Positions 9,417 to 18,400 of a stretch of DNA of 64,000 bases are shown one piece after another. The notes beneath the pieces are model-generated. The model had not been told where the DNA came from and made no database searches. It saw only the letters and a list, made by a program, of their open reading frames with translations. The translations under genes were made by a program, and so were the position numbers. Every line of letters begins with the position of its first letter. Position 1 is the first letter of the stretch. The DNA is from JAFGVL01 sp963663245. GTDB taxonomy: Bacteria > Bacteroidota > Bacteroidia > Bacteroidales > Paludibacteraceae. Location of the stretch: contig OY760143.1 of NCBI GenBank assembly GCA_963663245.1, positions 1,054,001 to 1,118,000 of the forward strand. The letters are read 5' to 3'.

Positions 9417-10718
9417 ATGAATAAACAAAAATGGTCGTTTAACCAGTTAGATATTTTGAAATATATCTTACGATGGACATTGCTCGTAATTCCCGTTGCA
9501 GCAGTTGTCGGTTCTATCGTGGCGCTATTTTTATGGCTGTTAGAATCAGCAACAGAATTTCGTTGGGAAAATACTTACTTACTTTATTTCTTACCTGTTA
9601 TTGGGGTAATTATTGTTTGGGCTTACAGCTTTAAAGGGAAAAATTCCGAAGCGGGAAATAACCTCATTATGGATGAGATCCACAAGCCTGGAGGAGGGGT
9701 TCCTGCTCGTATGGCTCCCTTTGTTTTAATTGGTACGGTACTGACGCATTTGTTTGGAGGTTCAGCCGGACGAGAGGGTACTGCTATACAAATTGGGGGT
9801 AGCATGGCGCAGTTTATCGGTAAGAAGTTTAAGCTGTCTGCTGAAGAAATGCGCATACTCCTTATGACTGGGGTAGCTGCTGGTTTTGGAGCTGTGTTTG
9901 GTACGCCTATAGCAGGAGCTATTTTCGCTTTAGAAGTATTGGTTATTGGAAAGATAAAATTTGATGCTTTATTTCCTGTTTTGTTAGCCTCCATTTTAGC
10001 TGATTTAGCTTGTTCTGCATGGGGCATTCATCATACGCAATATATAGTCGATTTTCATGATGCAGGTACATTTGGTTTGCTGAATGTAAACTTGCAATTT
10101 TTAGCTACGGCCTTAGGTGCAGGAGTGCTTTTTGGACTATGTGCTTTGCTTTTTGCTAAATCATCTCACTTTATTAAAGCTAAAGCCAAGCAGTATATCA
10201 AGAATAAATACCTGATACCATTTATTGGAGGTTCAGTTATTATTGGGCTGACCTTTATTTTTGGAACGGACTATTTAGGCTTGGGTGTGACGACAAAGAC
10301 TGGCGAAGGTGCTAGTATTGTGAATGCTTTTCATGCCAATGGAGTAGATGACTTTAGTTGGTTGTGGAAGTTAATTTTTACAGTAATTACTCTTTCTACT
10401 GGTTTTAAAGGAGGAGAAGTAACACCACTTTTCTTTATTGGTGCAGCCTTAGGAAATACAATCGCTATATATACTGGAGCTCCTGTAGGTTTGTTTGCAG
10501 CAATGGGCTTTATTGCTGTATTTGCAGGTGCAACTAATACGCCTTTAGCATGTACGATAATGGGAGTAGAATTGTTTGGTGGTGAATACCTTATCTATTT
10601 TGCAGTTGCTACTTTTGTTGCTTATTACTTTAGTGGCCACAGTGGTATTTATACTTCTCAGAAAATTGGAGTTCGAAAAGGAAAAATTATTCAAAAGAAA
10701 ATATTTAGACAGGATTAA
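9417..10718 (+). CDS. ClC-family chloride/anion channel or antiporter
   Basis: Polytopic membrane protein of 433 residues with the ClC signatures GGSAGREGTAIQIGG (GREGT selectivity-filter motif), GVAAGFGAVFGTPIAGAIFALEV and the late region GGEVTPLFFIGAALG plus GATNTPLA. No C-terminal CBS domains. This belongs to the bacterial voltage-gated chloride channel branch that moves chloride or fluoride; the ion and the channel/antiporter mode cannot be told here. Its stop codon lies within the left arm of a probable terminator hairpin. Confidence 0.85.
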   Translation: MNKQKWSFNQLDILKYILRWTLLVIPVAAVVGSIVALFLWLLESATEFRWENTYLLYFLPVIGVIIVWAYSFKGKNSEAGNNLIMDEIHKPGGGVPARMAPFVLIGTVLTHLFGGSAGREGTAIQIGGSMAQFIGKKFKLSAEEMRILLMTGVAAGFGAVFGTPIAGAIFALEVLVIGKIKFDALFPVLLASILADLACSAWGIHHTQYIVDFHDAGTFGLLNVNLQFLATALGAGVLFGLCALLFAKSSHFIKAKAKQYIKNKYLIPFIGGSVIIGLTFIFGTDYLGLGVTTKTGEGASIVNAFHANGVDDFSWLWKLIFTVITLSTGFKGGEVTPLFFIGAALGNTIAIYTGAPVGLFAAMGFIAVFAGATNTPLACTIMGVELFGGEYLIYFAVATFVAYYFSGHSGIYTSQKIGVRKGKIIQKKIFRQD

Positions 10719-10765
10719 CAAGTTTTTTTAAAGGTGTTCTTACATGTAAATCCTGTCTTTATTTA
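10707..10765 (+). terminator. Probable terminator after ClC gene
   Basis: Inverted repeat AGACAGGATT (10707-10716) / AATCCTGTCT (10749-10758), followed by a T-rich tract. The loop is long (32 nt) and the left arm overlaps the ClC stop codon, so the call is moderate. Confidence 0.45.
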
Positions 10766-10770
10766 AATTC

Positions 10771-10869
10771 TTATTTTAATTTCTTCAATCTCTTTTCTGC
10801 TTTTTTTTCTTTAGGCGTTTTAGCTGCTTCTTTTTTTACATTCTTCTTGGCATCTTGTCCTTTTCCCAT
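10771..10869 (-). CDS. Small lysine-rich protein (32 aa)
   Basis: A short open frame, ATG at 10869 and TAA at 10771, encodes a 32-residue peptide beginning MGKGQDAKKNVKKEAAK and ending in KRLKKLK. About half the residues are Lys or Arg. I recall similar very short, highly basic MGKGxD-type proteins annotated as hypothetical in many bacteria, which is why I count it as real. It has no membrane segment or domain; a nucleic-acid or ribosome-associated role is only a guess. It fills most of the convergent gap between the ClC gene and the TPR metalloprotease-like gene. Confidence 0.55.
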   Translation of the reverse strand: MGKGQDAKKNVKKEAAKTPKEKKAEKRLKKLK

Positions 10870-10966
10870 AATAATCTTGTTTAGTTTTAATTTCTACAAA
10901 GATAAAGTTTCTTCCGATATGTTAGTTGCTACAGCCTTATGTTTTATTTGTAGGTAGGCGTTATTT

Positions 10967-12028
10967 TTATCCCTTGTTCAGTTTAAGCTCCAATTCTGTA
11001 ATCAGCGTGTCTAGATCAGCTCCAAAAACGGCTTTGGCATTTTCGTAGGTTTGATTTTTGAAGAACTCCAGGTACTGTTTTTTTCCAAATTCTTTGATGA
11101 GTTCTTTTACCACTAAACCACCTAAAGGATACAATATCACCTCTGGATATCTTTCTCCATTTGCCCAAAAATCTTTAATGTTTAGAGTCATACTCGATTT
11201 CTTCATCCATTTTTTTACTAACTTTTCATTGTTGTCTTTTTCTTGGTTAAAATAAACAGCTGTGCCTTCATTGATGAATCTTTTTTTTGCAATAGGAGTA
11301 GCAGAATAATGGGAGATAATATGCGTCATTTCATGACCTATTGTTTGTTTTTTGTGCGCATGCACTATGCAAAAAATGGGGACAGCAAAGCCCAAGTCTT
11401 TTCCTAATGTTTCTTTTGCATCATCTCGTTTGTCCCACACGAAAAAATCTATCTTTTTAGGTAATTCAGTTTTGAAAAACTTGCTAATTTCTTTATAAGC
11501 ATCTTCGTGTTCTTCTGTATATTTTGTTGTTTTTTCTGTGTCTTGTAGGCTTTGAAAATGGAAGATGAAATTTTTAGACTCTACTATGTCGAATTTAGAA
11601 GTAGGCTTCGTAAATCCGAATAATATTGCACTTTTTTGAGCATAAGCGCTAGCATTTTTAGTGGCATTCAGTTTTAGACATTCTTTCAAAGCTTCTTCTG
11701 CGTTCTCAATATTGCCAGTCATAAAGTAGCAGTTGCCTAAATATGCCAATGCCCAAGCCTTGCGCCAAGATTTCTCCTTTTTGTCTTTTTTTTCTGTGTA
11801 CTTCAAATAATTAATAGCTTCTTTGAATTGTCCTTTATCTGCAAGGCTACGGCCCATTAATAAATTAATATCTACTCGTAAGTCTTTTGTTTTTAAATGC
11901 GGAGTTGCTTTTTCTATAACCTTATCATACTCTTTCGCTTTATAGAGTTCTGATAATTCCTTTACAATGTCTTGTCCGTACGTTAGAATGCTGCTAAGTA
12001 ATAATAGGAGAGTGATTGTTTTTTTCAT
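10967..12028 (-). CDS. TPR protein with gluzincin-type metallopeptidase domain
   Basis: Secreted or periplasmic protein of 353 residues. A signal peptide (MKKTITLLLLLSSILTYG) precedes three to four TPR-like helical repeats (about 22-140). The C-terminal half has a zinc motif HEMTH (His232, Glu233, His236) and a downstream NEGTAVYF (Glu254), the third ligand arrangement of MA-clan (gluzincin) peptidases. The fold resembles Pfam Peptidase_MA-like proteins. Substrate is unknown. It stands alone; the flanking genes run convergent or are far upstream. Confidence 0.75.
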   Translation of the reverse strand: MKKTITLLLLLSSILTYGQDIVKELSELYKAKEYDKVIEKATPHLKTKDLRVDINLLMGRSLADKGQFKEAINYLKYTEKKDKKEKSWRKAWALAYLGNCYFMTGNIENAEEALKECLKLNATKNASAYAQKSAILFGFTKPTSKFDIVESKNFIFHFQSLQDTEKTTKYTEEHEDAYKEISKFFKTELPKKIDFFVWDKRDDAKETLGKDLGFAVPIFCIVHAHKKQTIGHEMTHIISHYSATPIAKKRFINEGTAVYFNQEKDNNEKLVKKWMKKSSMTLNIKDFWANGERYPEVILYPLGGLVVKELIKEFGKKQYLEFFKNQTYENAKAVFGADLDTLITELELKLNKG

Positions 12029-12064
12029 TGTGAATAATTTTTTACAGTGGAGATGTTTTATAAT

Positions 12065-12187
12065 TTAATAAGTAATTCTTCCTTTTACAGCTTTCTTGTA
12101 TTTGGGGTAATTTCCTGTATGTCAACCACATGATGTAGTAAGTAATAGTAGTAGAATTGCTAATACTAGTTTAAATTTTCTCTTCAT
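12065..12187 (-). pseudogene. Tiny lipoprotein-like ORF interrupted by TGA
   Basis: ATG at 12187 begins a 21-codon frame that reads as a lipoprotein signal peptide, MKRKFKLVLAILLLLLTTSC then Gly, and stops at TGA (12122-12124). The same frame continues for 18 codons to TAA at 12065, giving HTGNYPKYKKAVKGRITY. The peptide after the stop looks like the mature part of a very small lipoprotein, so a nonsense change (for example from TGT, TGC or GGA) is the simplest reading. TGA is a normal stop elsewhere here. Nothing else is visible in this 346-bp gap except the repeat at 12254. Confidence 0.4.
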
Positions 12188-12253
12188 GAATGAATGTGTT
12201 AATAAATAGAATTTATTTTTTCAGGCTATCCAGTAATGAGTATTTTATTAAAA

Positions 12254-12312
12254 ATATTGCTCCAAATCTAAACATTCTATTAAAACCTACCAAACAATCA
12301 GAAACTAGATAG
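12254..12312. repeat. Dispersed intergenic repeat, copy A
   Basis: About 55-60 bases that match 15280-15342 at roughly three quarters of positions in the same orientation. Shared blocks include CCAAATCTAA, CATTC, AAAACC, ACCAAA, TCAGAA and TAGATA. The ends carry a short inverted repeat (ATCTA / TAGAT). No gene lies within it. Confidence 0.6.
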
Positions 12313-12374
12313 TAATACTATTGTTAAATATTCCCGAAAACATGTCGAAGCTAGCTGTGTAAATTATTTCTCTT

Positions 12375-13337
12375 TTATTTCTTTTTCCATCTAGTTTCAC
12401 GCCACTCGTTTTGTGCTTCTTTCGAAAGGAAGCTCCACGCTACTATACGGCTCGATTTATTCCCAGTTCCCATTGGGATAGTTTTAATTTGTATGGGCTC
12501 CGCTTTTTTTAATGCTCTAGTAATTCCTTTTACATTTGCCTCTTTAGAAACTAAGGTAGAGAACCAAAAACAATTTTCAGCAAATTTTTTACTTTCTCGA
12601 ACCATGTTTAGAATAAACTTAATTTCACCTCCATCACATATTAACTCATTGCTGACGCCTGCAAAATTGAGGGTGGGTTTATTGTCTATTTTTCCAGTAA
12701 GATTTCTCACTTTTCGTTGCGTTCCTTTTTGTGCATCTGCTTCTGAGGCATGGAAAGGAGGATTGCATATTGAAATATCAAATTTATCTTCTCTGTCTAT
12801 GATGCCGTAAAAAACATCTTTCTTATTCTCTTGTAAGCGACAGTCAATTTTAGCCTTAAGTGAGGCATTAGAGCTAACAATGTTCTTCGCAGATTCAATC
12901 GATTTAGTGTCTATGTCTGAGGCTATAAATTGCCAATCGTATTCTGTTACGCCAATGATAGGGTAAATACAACTAGCCCCTGTGCCAATATCAAAGCAGG
13001 TAATTTTATCTCCTTTTGGTAGGTTTCCGTAATTGCTTTCGCATAATAAGTCTGCCATATAGTGCAAGTAATCTGCTCTTCCAGGTATGGGAGGGCATAA
13101 GTTCTCGTCGGGGAATTCCCAATTTTGAATGCCGTAATAATGGTGAAGTAACGCTTTGTTAAGGACTTTTACTGCCATCGGGTTAGCGAAATCTACTGAA
13201 TCGTCTCCATATTTATTGGGTTTTACAAAAGCCGCTAATTCAGGCTTAGCAATTATTAGTGCTGCTAAATCGTAGCGTTCTCGGTTTCTGTTGCGAGGGT
13301 GTAGTCTTGTTTTTTCTTGTTTCTTTTCTGTGGACAT
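12375..13337 (-). CDS. rlmF: 23S rRNA (adenine1618-N6)-methyltransferase
   Basis: SAM-dependent enzyme that methylates A1618 of 23S rRNA. The 320-residue protein starts with the basic LHPRNRNRERYD stretch typical of RlmF, has a SAM-binding loop ITCFDIGTGASCIYPI, the adenine-N6 catalytic motif NPPFHASEADA, and the C-terminal GTGNKSSRIVAW segment. Length and order match the family. It is a single gene; a REP-like hairpin sits between it and the MarC gene. Confidence 0.93.
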   Translation of the reverse strand: MSTEKKQEKTRLHPRNRNRERYDLAALIIAKPELAAFVKPNKYGDDSVDFANPMAVKVLNKALLHHYYGIQNWEFPDENLCPPIPGRADYLHYMADLLCESNYGNLPKGDKITCFDIGTGASCIYPIIGVTEYDWQFIASDIDTKSIESAKNIVSSNASLKAKIDCRLQENKKDVFYGIIDREDKFDISICNPPFHASEADAQKGTQRKVRNLTGKIDNKPTLNFAGVSNELICDGGEIKFILNMVRESKKFAENCFWFSTLVSKEANVKGITRALKKAEPIQIKTIPMGTGNKSSRIVAWSFLSKEAQNEWRETRWKKK

Positions 13338-13355
13338 TATATGTTATTATTGTTT

Positions 13356-13373
13356 GTCAGCTGAAGCAGACGG
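13356..13373. repeat. REP-like hairpin unit
   Basis: GTCAGCTGAAGCAGACGG, an imperfect palindrome, closely related to the units at 14045 and 14148. It occupies the short gap upstream of rlmF and downstream of the MarC gene. Confidence 0.6.
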
Positions 13374-13402
13374 TAATATTTCAAATGTGTTTTTAGTATA
13401 TT

Positions 13403-14011
13403 TTACAAACCAACTTCAAACATTTTTTTAATTCCTGTTAGAATCATGTTGATTCCAATAGCTCCAATAAAGAACCCATTTAGTCGCAGTAATACCTCCA
13501 TGTTTTTATCATATGCTGTTTTTAATTTCTTTCCTTCCAAAGAATCTCTAGTTTTCTTTAATAAGAAAATAATAAGAAAATTAACAATAAAGACGACTAG
13601 TAGAATTCCAACTCCAATCAAGGTAGGATGCCTATAAGAAGTCATAATACTTAAAGAAATTGTACCTGCGCCAACCATAAAAGGCAAGGCAATTTCAGAA
13701 GCTAAATCGTCTAGGTTTTCTTTTATCATTATTAAGGCTTTTTGTCCTTTGATTATAAAGAAATAAGCGTAGGAAAAGATAATTATACCTCCAAAGATTC
13801 TAAAAGATTCAAAGTCTATTGAAAACACTCTTTTGAATAAAAACTCTCCTGAGAAAAAGAAAATGAAACAAATGAATAAGGATATTAGACTAGCCTTTGC
13901 AATTACAGTTACAAACTGTTTGTGAGTTAAGTCTTTTCTTATTGGGCCTAAATATAAGAAGAGAGCAAATGGATTTAACATTACAAGTAATTCGATAAGG
14001 GATAGTAGCAT
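13403..14011 (-). CDS. MarC-family integral membrane protein
   Basis: Inner-membrane protein of 202 residues with six hydrophobic helices. The start LIELLVMLNPFALFLYLGPI and the internal IALPFMVGAGTISLSIM are characteristic of the MarC/UPF0056 family, where the NP and MVGPG-like motifs are conserved. Function in this family is unsettled (once linked to multiple antibiotic resistance, since disputed; small-molecule export suggested). Bracketed on both sides by REP-like hairpins and not part of an obvious operon. Confidence 0.85.
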   Translation of the reverse strand: MLLSLIELLVMLNPFALFLYLGPIRKDLTHKQFVTVIAKASLISLFICFIFFFSGEFLFKRVFSIDFESFRIFGGIIIFSYAYFFIIKGQKALIMIKENLDDLASEIALPFMVGAGTISLSIMTSYRHPTLIGVGILLVVFIVNFLIIFLLKKTRDSLEGKKLKTAYDKNMEVLLRLNGFFIGAIGINMILTGIKKMFEVGL

Positions 14012-14044
14012 GACTTTTTAATTATTTATAGATTTTATTTATTG

Positions 14045-14167
14045 CCGTCTGCTTTAGCTGACGGATATGATGTATGTATAGTTGTTGGCTTTAGCCACAT
14101 GCTAGAATGATATAAGGCTAAAGCCCTTTTTGTTTTGTTGTTTGAATCCGTCAGCTGAAGCAGAGGC
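14045..14167. repeat. REP/BIME-like hairpin cluster
   Basis: Three palindromic units in about 120 bp. CCGTCTGCTTTAGCTGACGG at 14045-14064 folds on itself with two T-T mismatches. GGCTTTAGCC (14087-14096) is exactly inverted as GGCTAAAGCC (14116-14125). CCGTCAGCTGAAGCAGAGGC lies at 14148-14167, the inverse sense of the first unit. The arrangement of inverse units resembles REP doublets mobilised in trans by RAYT transposases; no such transposase is in the window. This fills the 254-bp gap between the MarC gene and the two-TM orphan. Confidence 0.65.
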
Positions 14168-14265
14168 AAAGTTATTCAAATTACACCTTACCTGTACATT
14201 TGTTAATCATATCAGTGTTTTCTTTTTGTTTATCCACGCGATATAATCGCGCGGTAGCTGGGTCT

Positions 14266-15162
14266 TTATAATTGTTCATTAGCAATATTATATAATTTCT
14301 CAAGTTCCTTGATAAAATCATCAATATTATCAGGACTCTCTAGTACTAAATTAATATGTATTTTACTTGTATCTTTTCTCTTTCGATTTCCAATTTCATC
14401 AAGCTCTTTCATCATTTGATTTACATTTTCCCTTATCATAGGCACCCAGCTCAACTGATACGAATTTAGTTTCTGTGCAAGCTCTGGAAACATAATTTCT
14501 TTTTCTTCTACCTCAAATTTGTACAAATCATGATAAAAATCTTCAATTAATTTAATTGTATTTACCAATAGTTTGAAATTTCCTTCTTCATTGTTCTCAT
14601 CAAAATTAAGAGCTTCAAATAAATCTACTATTAACAATTGTTTTAATACTTTTATAAGAGTCAAAAATTGATTTGGTCTTGAATTTACCCATTCAAGATA
14701 TTCTAATAGATCTAGTTCCTTCTTTATCTTAATATATTTTCGATTATTGATTACATTATCTAATTCTCTATCAATATCACCGAGTCTATTTTTTAGAATC
14801 GTTGCCGTCAATTTAAAAGTCCAATACGGTTTCCTTATTAAAGCAATTTTCTGAATCTCTTTAATCTCTCCTTCAAGTCCTTTAATCGGAGTTTTGAAAT
14901 AGTGTCTAATAGCATTAATTAAGCTCAGAATAAAACTTATCGAAGCAGCAACATAAAGAACATATTTATTTGATAGAAAACTATCGGGATAAAAAAATGA
15001 ACTCACCGATATAATCAACCATAACGTAGTCATTAAACTAATTATCCCAATAAAGAATGTTTTATAGTTGGTCTGAATAATTTTTTTAATATGATCATTT
15101 AGTCTGAAATAGGATATCGTTAATTCTCCTTTTTTTTCTACATCATCTGAATTTTCAATCAT
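14266..15162 (-). CDS. Unknown two-TM membrane protein
   Basis: 298 residues that I do not recognise. A charged N-terminus (1-35) is followed by two hydrophobic helices (about 36-57 and 67-85) and then a ~210-residue, strongly helical, charged cytoplasmic domain (EIKEIQKIAL, LDNVINNRKYIKIKKELDLLEYLEW) with likely coiled-coil. No enzymatic motif is visible. It is AT-rich and flanked by a REP cluster downstream and a dispersed repeat upstream, unlike its housekeeping neighbours, so it may be an acquired gene (inference). The two-helix-plus-soluble-domain layout resembles some membrane effector proteins, but there is no partner gene to support that. Confidence 0.6.
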   Translation of the reverse strand: MIENSDDVEKKGELTISYFRLNDHIKKIIQTNYKTFFIGIISLMTTLWLIISVSSFFYPDSFLSNKYVLYVAASISFILSLINAIRHYFKTPIKGLEGEIKEIQKIALIRKPYWTFKLTATILKNRLGDIDRELDNVINNRKYIKIKKELDLLEYLEWVNSRPNQFLTLIKVLKQLLIVDLFEALNFDENNEEGNFKLLVNTIKLIEDFYHDLYKFEVEEKEIMFPELAQKLNSYQLSWVPMIRENVNQMMKELDEIGNRKRKDTSKIHINLVLESPDNIDDFIKELEKLYNIANEQL

Positions 15163-15279
15163 TTTCTATTAATGTGATATTATAACGAAATGTTTCAATA
15201 GCATTATTCACAACTAGTTTACATATAACATTAAACTCACCTATACATCCCAATAAATTAGATTGTAGTAAGTTTGTAT

Positions 15280-15342
15280 ATATTCAACCCCAAATCTAAC
15301 CATTCCCCCCAAAACCAACCAAAAATTCAGAACTTAGATATC
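15280..15342. repeat. Dispersed intergenic repeat, copy B
   Basis: Counterpart of the element at 12254-12312. Here the terminal inverted repeat is ATCTAA / TTAGAT. It lies in the 303-bp divergent gap between the orphan membrane gene and mfd; apart from the mfd promoter nothing else is evident in the gap. Confidence 0.6.
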
Positions 15343-15437
15343 AACAATTTATAGTCATTTATTAGACAGGTTAAACCTGTCTGTATTCTTCTTATAACTT
15401 ATCAAATAAAAGAAAGCTTAACTCCCAAATCTTTCCC

Positions 15438-15445
15438 TATCTTTG
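15438..15445 (+). promoter_or_regulatory. mfd promoter -7 box
   Basis: TATCTTTG matches the Bacteroidota -7 consensus TAnnTTTG. It lies 20 bp before the TTG start of mfd, giving a very short 5' leader. Confidence 0.6.
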
Positions 15446-15465
15446 CACTTCACAATTTTGAAACA

Positions 15466-18400
15466 TTGACACTTTACGAATTATTTCACCTCTACGCCAA
15501 GCACCCACAGCTACAGGCGGTTTTTGAAAACCTACAAAATGAAATTGCAGGTGGAATTTCTGTGTCCGGACTGCAAGGTTCGTCGCAAACCTTGGCTACT
15601 GCAGCTATTCATAGTAAACGTAATCAAGCCTCTCTTTTCATCGCTAACGACCAAGAGTCAGCTGCCTATATTTACAACGATTTGGTGCAGATACTCGGGC
15701 TCGACGAAGTCTTTTATTTTCCTACCTCTTACAAGAAAGCTTTTAAATATGGACAGATAGATTCTGCCAATGAGATTCTGCGTACCGATGTGTTGAATAG
15801 AATATCGGCAAGCAATAAAAAAATGATAGTGGTTACTTATCCAGAAGCCTTGGCAGAAAAAGTAATAACTACAGCTGCCTTACAAGAAAAGATACTTACG
15901 CTAAATGTCGGCGAGGAGGTAGATACCGAATTTATCATCGACCTCTTAATTGAATACGGATTTGAACGCGTAGATTTTGTATACGAGCCAGGTCAGTTTT
16001 CTTCGCGTGGTAGTATTATCGATATCTTCTCGTATTCTAACGAGTTGCCCTACCGCGTCGATTTCTTTGGCAAGGAAGTCGAAACTATTCGCTTGTTCGA
16101 TATAGAAACGCAATTGTCTACAGAATCGAAAAAAACGGTCAGTATTGTACCCGATATTCATCGAGATAGGGAGACGGAAACGATTTCCTTTCTTGATTTT
16201 ATTCCTAAAGAAACGCTCTTGCTATTCAATAGCTTTTCGATGATTAAAGACACTATTAATCAGTTGTACGATGAATCTTTGGTGGCTATTAATCAAACGG
16301 AAGAGAAAACGGCTGATTTAAAAGAGCAACTCATTACGGGTAGCGATTTTATGCAGCAGATAAAGAATTTTTCTAAGATTGAATTTGCTTCTCGTAAACA
16401 TCTGCCCGATGCTACAGTAGTAGATTTTAATACGACTATACAACCGCTTTTCCATAAGAATTTTGATTTGGTGGTGAGCAGTTTCAAGCAATACCTATCC
16501 GATGGCTATAAGCTCTATATTATGAGCGATAGCTCCAAGCAAACGGATAGAATACAAGCTATTTTTGAAGACAAGGAAGAGAAAGTTCCTTTTATGCCTG
16601 TGCTTAAAACCCTGCACGAAGGATTTGTCGACCACGATATGTCGGTTTGCTTTTTCTCCGACCATCAATTGTTTGACCGTTTTCATAAATACAAACTCAA
16701 ATCAGATAAGGCTCGTGCAGGAAAAGCTGTGTTAACCTTAAAAGAACTGAATCAATTTCAGATTGGCGATTTTGTAACGCATATTGACCATGGCGTAGGG
16801 AAGTTTGGTGGATTATTCAAGCAAGATGTAAACGGTAAAAAGCAAGAAGTAATTAAGTTGATGTATAAGAATGATGATATCATTTTTGTGAGTATACATA
16901 ACTTGCACCGTATTTCTAAATACAAAGGGAAAGACGGTACGCCTCCTATGGTAAATAAATTGGGGACAGGAGCTTGGCAGCGATTAAAAGAGCGTACCAA
17001 GAAAAAAGTAAAAGATATAGCCCGCGAATTAATTCAATTGTATGCGCGCCGTAAAGCGGAGAAAGGATTTGCTTACACCCCCGATACCTATATGCAGCAA
17101 GAACTAGAAGCTTCCTTTATTTACGAAGATACACCCGACCAATTAAAAGCTACCAACGATGTAAAATCGGACATGGAACGTACCCTTCCAATGGATAGAT
17201 TGGTGTGTGGTGATGTTGGTTTTGGTAAAACAGAAGTGGCTATGCGTGCAGCTTTTAAAGCTGCAACTGATGGAAAGCAAGTGGCGATATTAGTGCCGAC
17301 TACGATTTTAGCTACGCAGCATTATAAATCTTTTAGAGATAGATTGAAAGATTTTCCGTGTGAGGTAGAATATATTTCTCGTGCACGTAAACCGAAAGAA
17401 GTCAAGGATATTTTAGAGCGTCTTGAATATGGGAAGGTAGATATTCTGATAGGTACACATAAGCTGGTAGGTAAGCAAGTAAAATTCAAAGATTTGGGCT
17501 TGCTAATTATCGACGAAGAACAAAAGTTTGGCGTAACTATAAAGGAAAAGCTAAAAAGCATGAAGGTAAATGTAGATACCTTAACCATGACAGCCACGCC
17601 AATTCCACGTACTTTGCAGTTTTCCTTGCTAGGAGCTCGAGACTTGTCGGTAATGAGTACGCCGCCACCCAACCGTTATCCTATACAAACGGAGGTGCAT
17701 ACCTTTAGTGCCGAATTACTGAAAGAAGCCATCGAACATGAAATAACGCGTAATGGACAAGTGTTTATTGTGAATAACCGCATACAAACACTTTACGAAT
17801 TAGAAGCGATGGTGAAAAAAGCAGTGCCAAAAGCACGAATTTGTGTAGGGCATGGACAAATGGACCCAGAGAAATTAGAACAAACCTTAGTGGATTTTAT
17901 CGATTACGAATACGATGTGCTTATTGCTACTACTATTATAGAATCGGGTATTGATATTCCTAACGCCAATACTATCATTATTAATAATGCACAGAGTTTT
18001 GGCTTGAGCGACTTACACCAATTACGAGGAAGAGTAGGGCGTAGTAATCGAAAAGCTTATTGTTATTTGGTAGCACCTGCCTTGAGTTCTTTAAAACAAG
18101 ACCAACGCCGAAGATTAGAGGCCATCGAAACTTTTGCTGACTTAGGAAGTGGCTTCCACATAGCGATGCAAGATTTAGATATTCGTGGAGCAGGAAATAT
18201 GTTGGGCGCAGAGCAAAGTGGTTTTATTGCCGATTTGGGTTACGAGACCTATCAGAAAATTTTGAACGAGGCTGTGCACGAACTCAAGCACGAAGAATTT
18301 GCTGAATTATATGCAGAAGATATTCAAAAAGAAAGTAAGCATGCGTTTGTTACGGATTGTCAGTTAGAGTCCGATTTAGAATTGATGTTCCCCACTGATT

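Noticed and set aside
9623..10027. 134-codon minus-strand frame inside the ClC gene
   Set aside because: Antisense shadow of a long membrane-protein gene with strong family motifs; no start context or domain.
12122..12124. TGA read as selenocysteine
   Set aside because: No selenium genes in the window, only a weak hairpin, and the protein lacks a known redox motif; kept only as a query.
14266..15162. Defence-system effector
   Set aside because: Only the two-TM layout hints at it; neighbours are MarC and Mfd and no sensor or nuclease gene is present.
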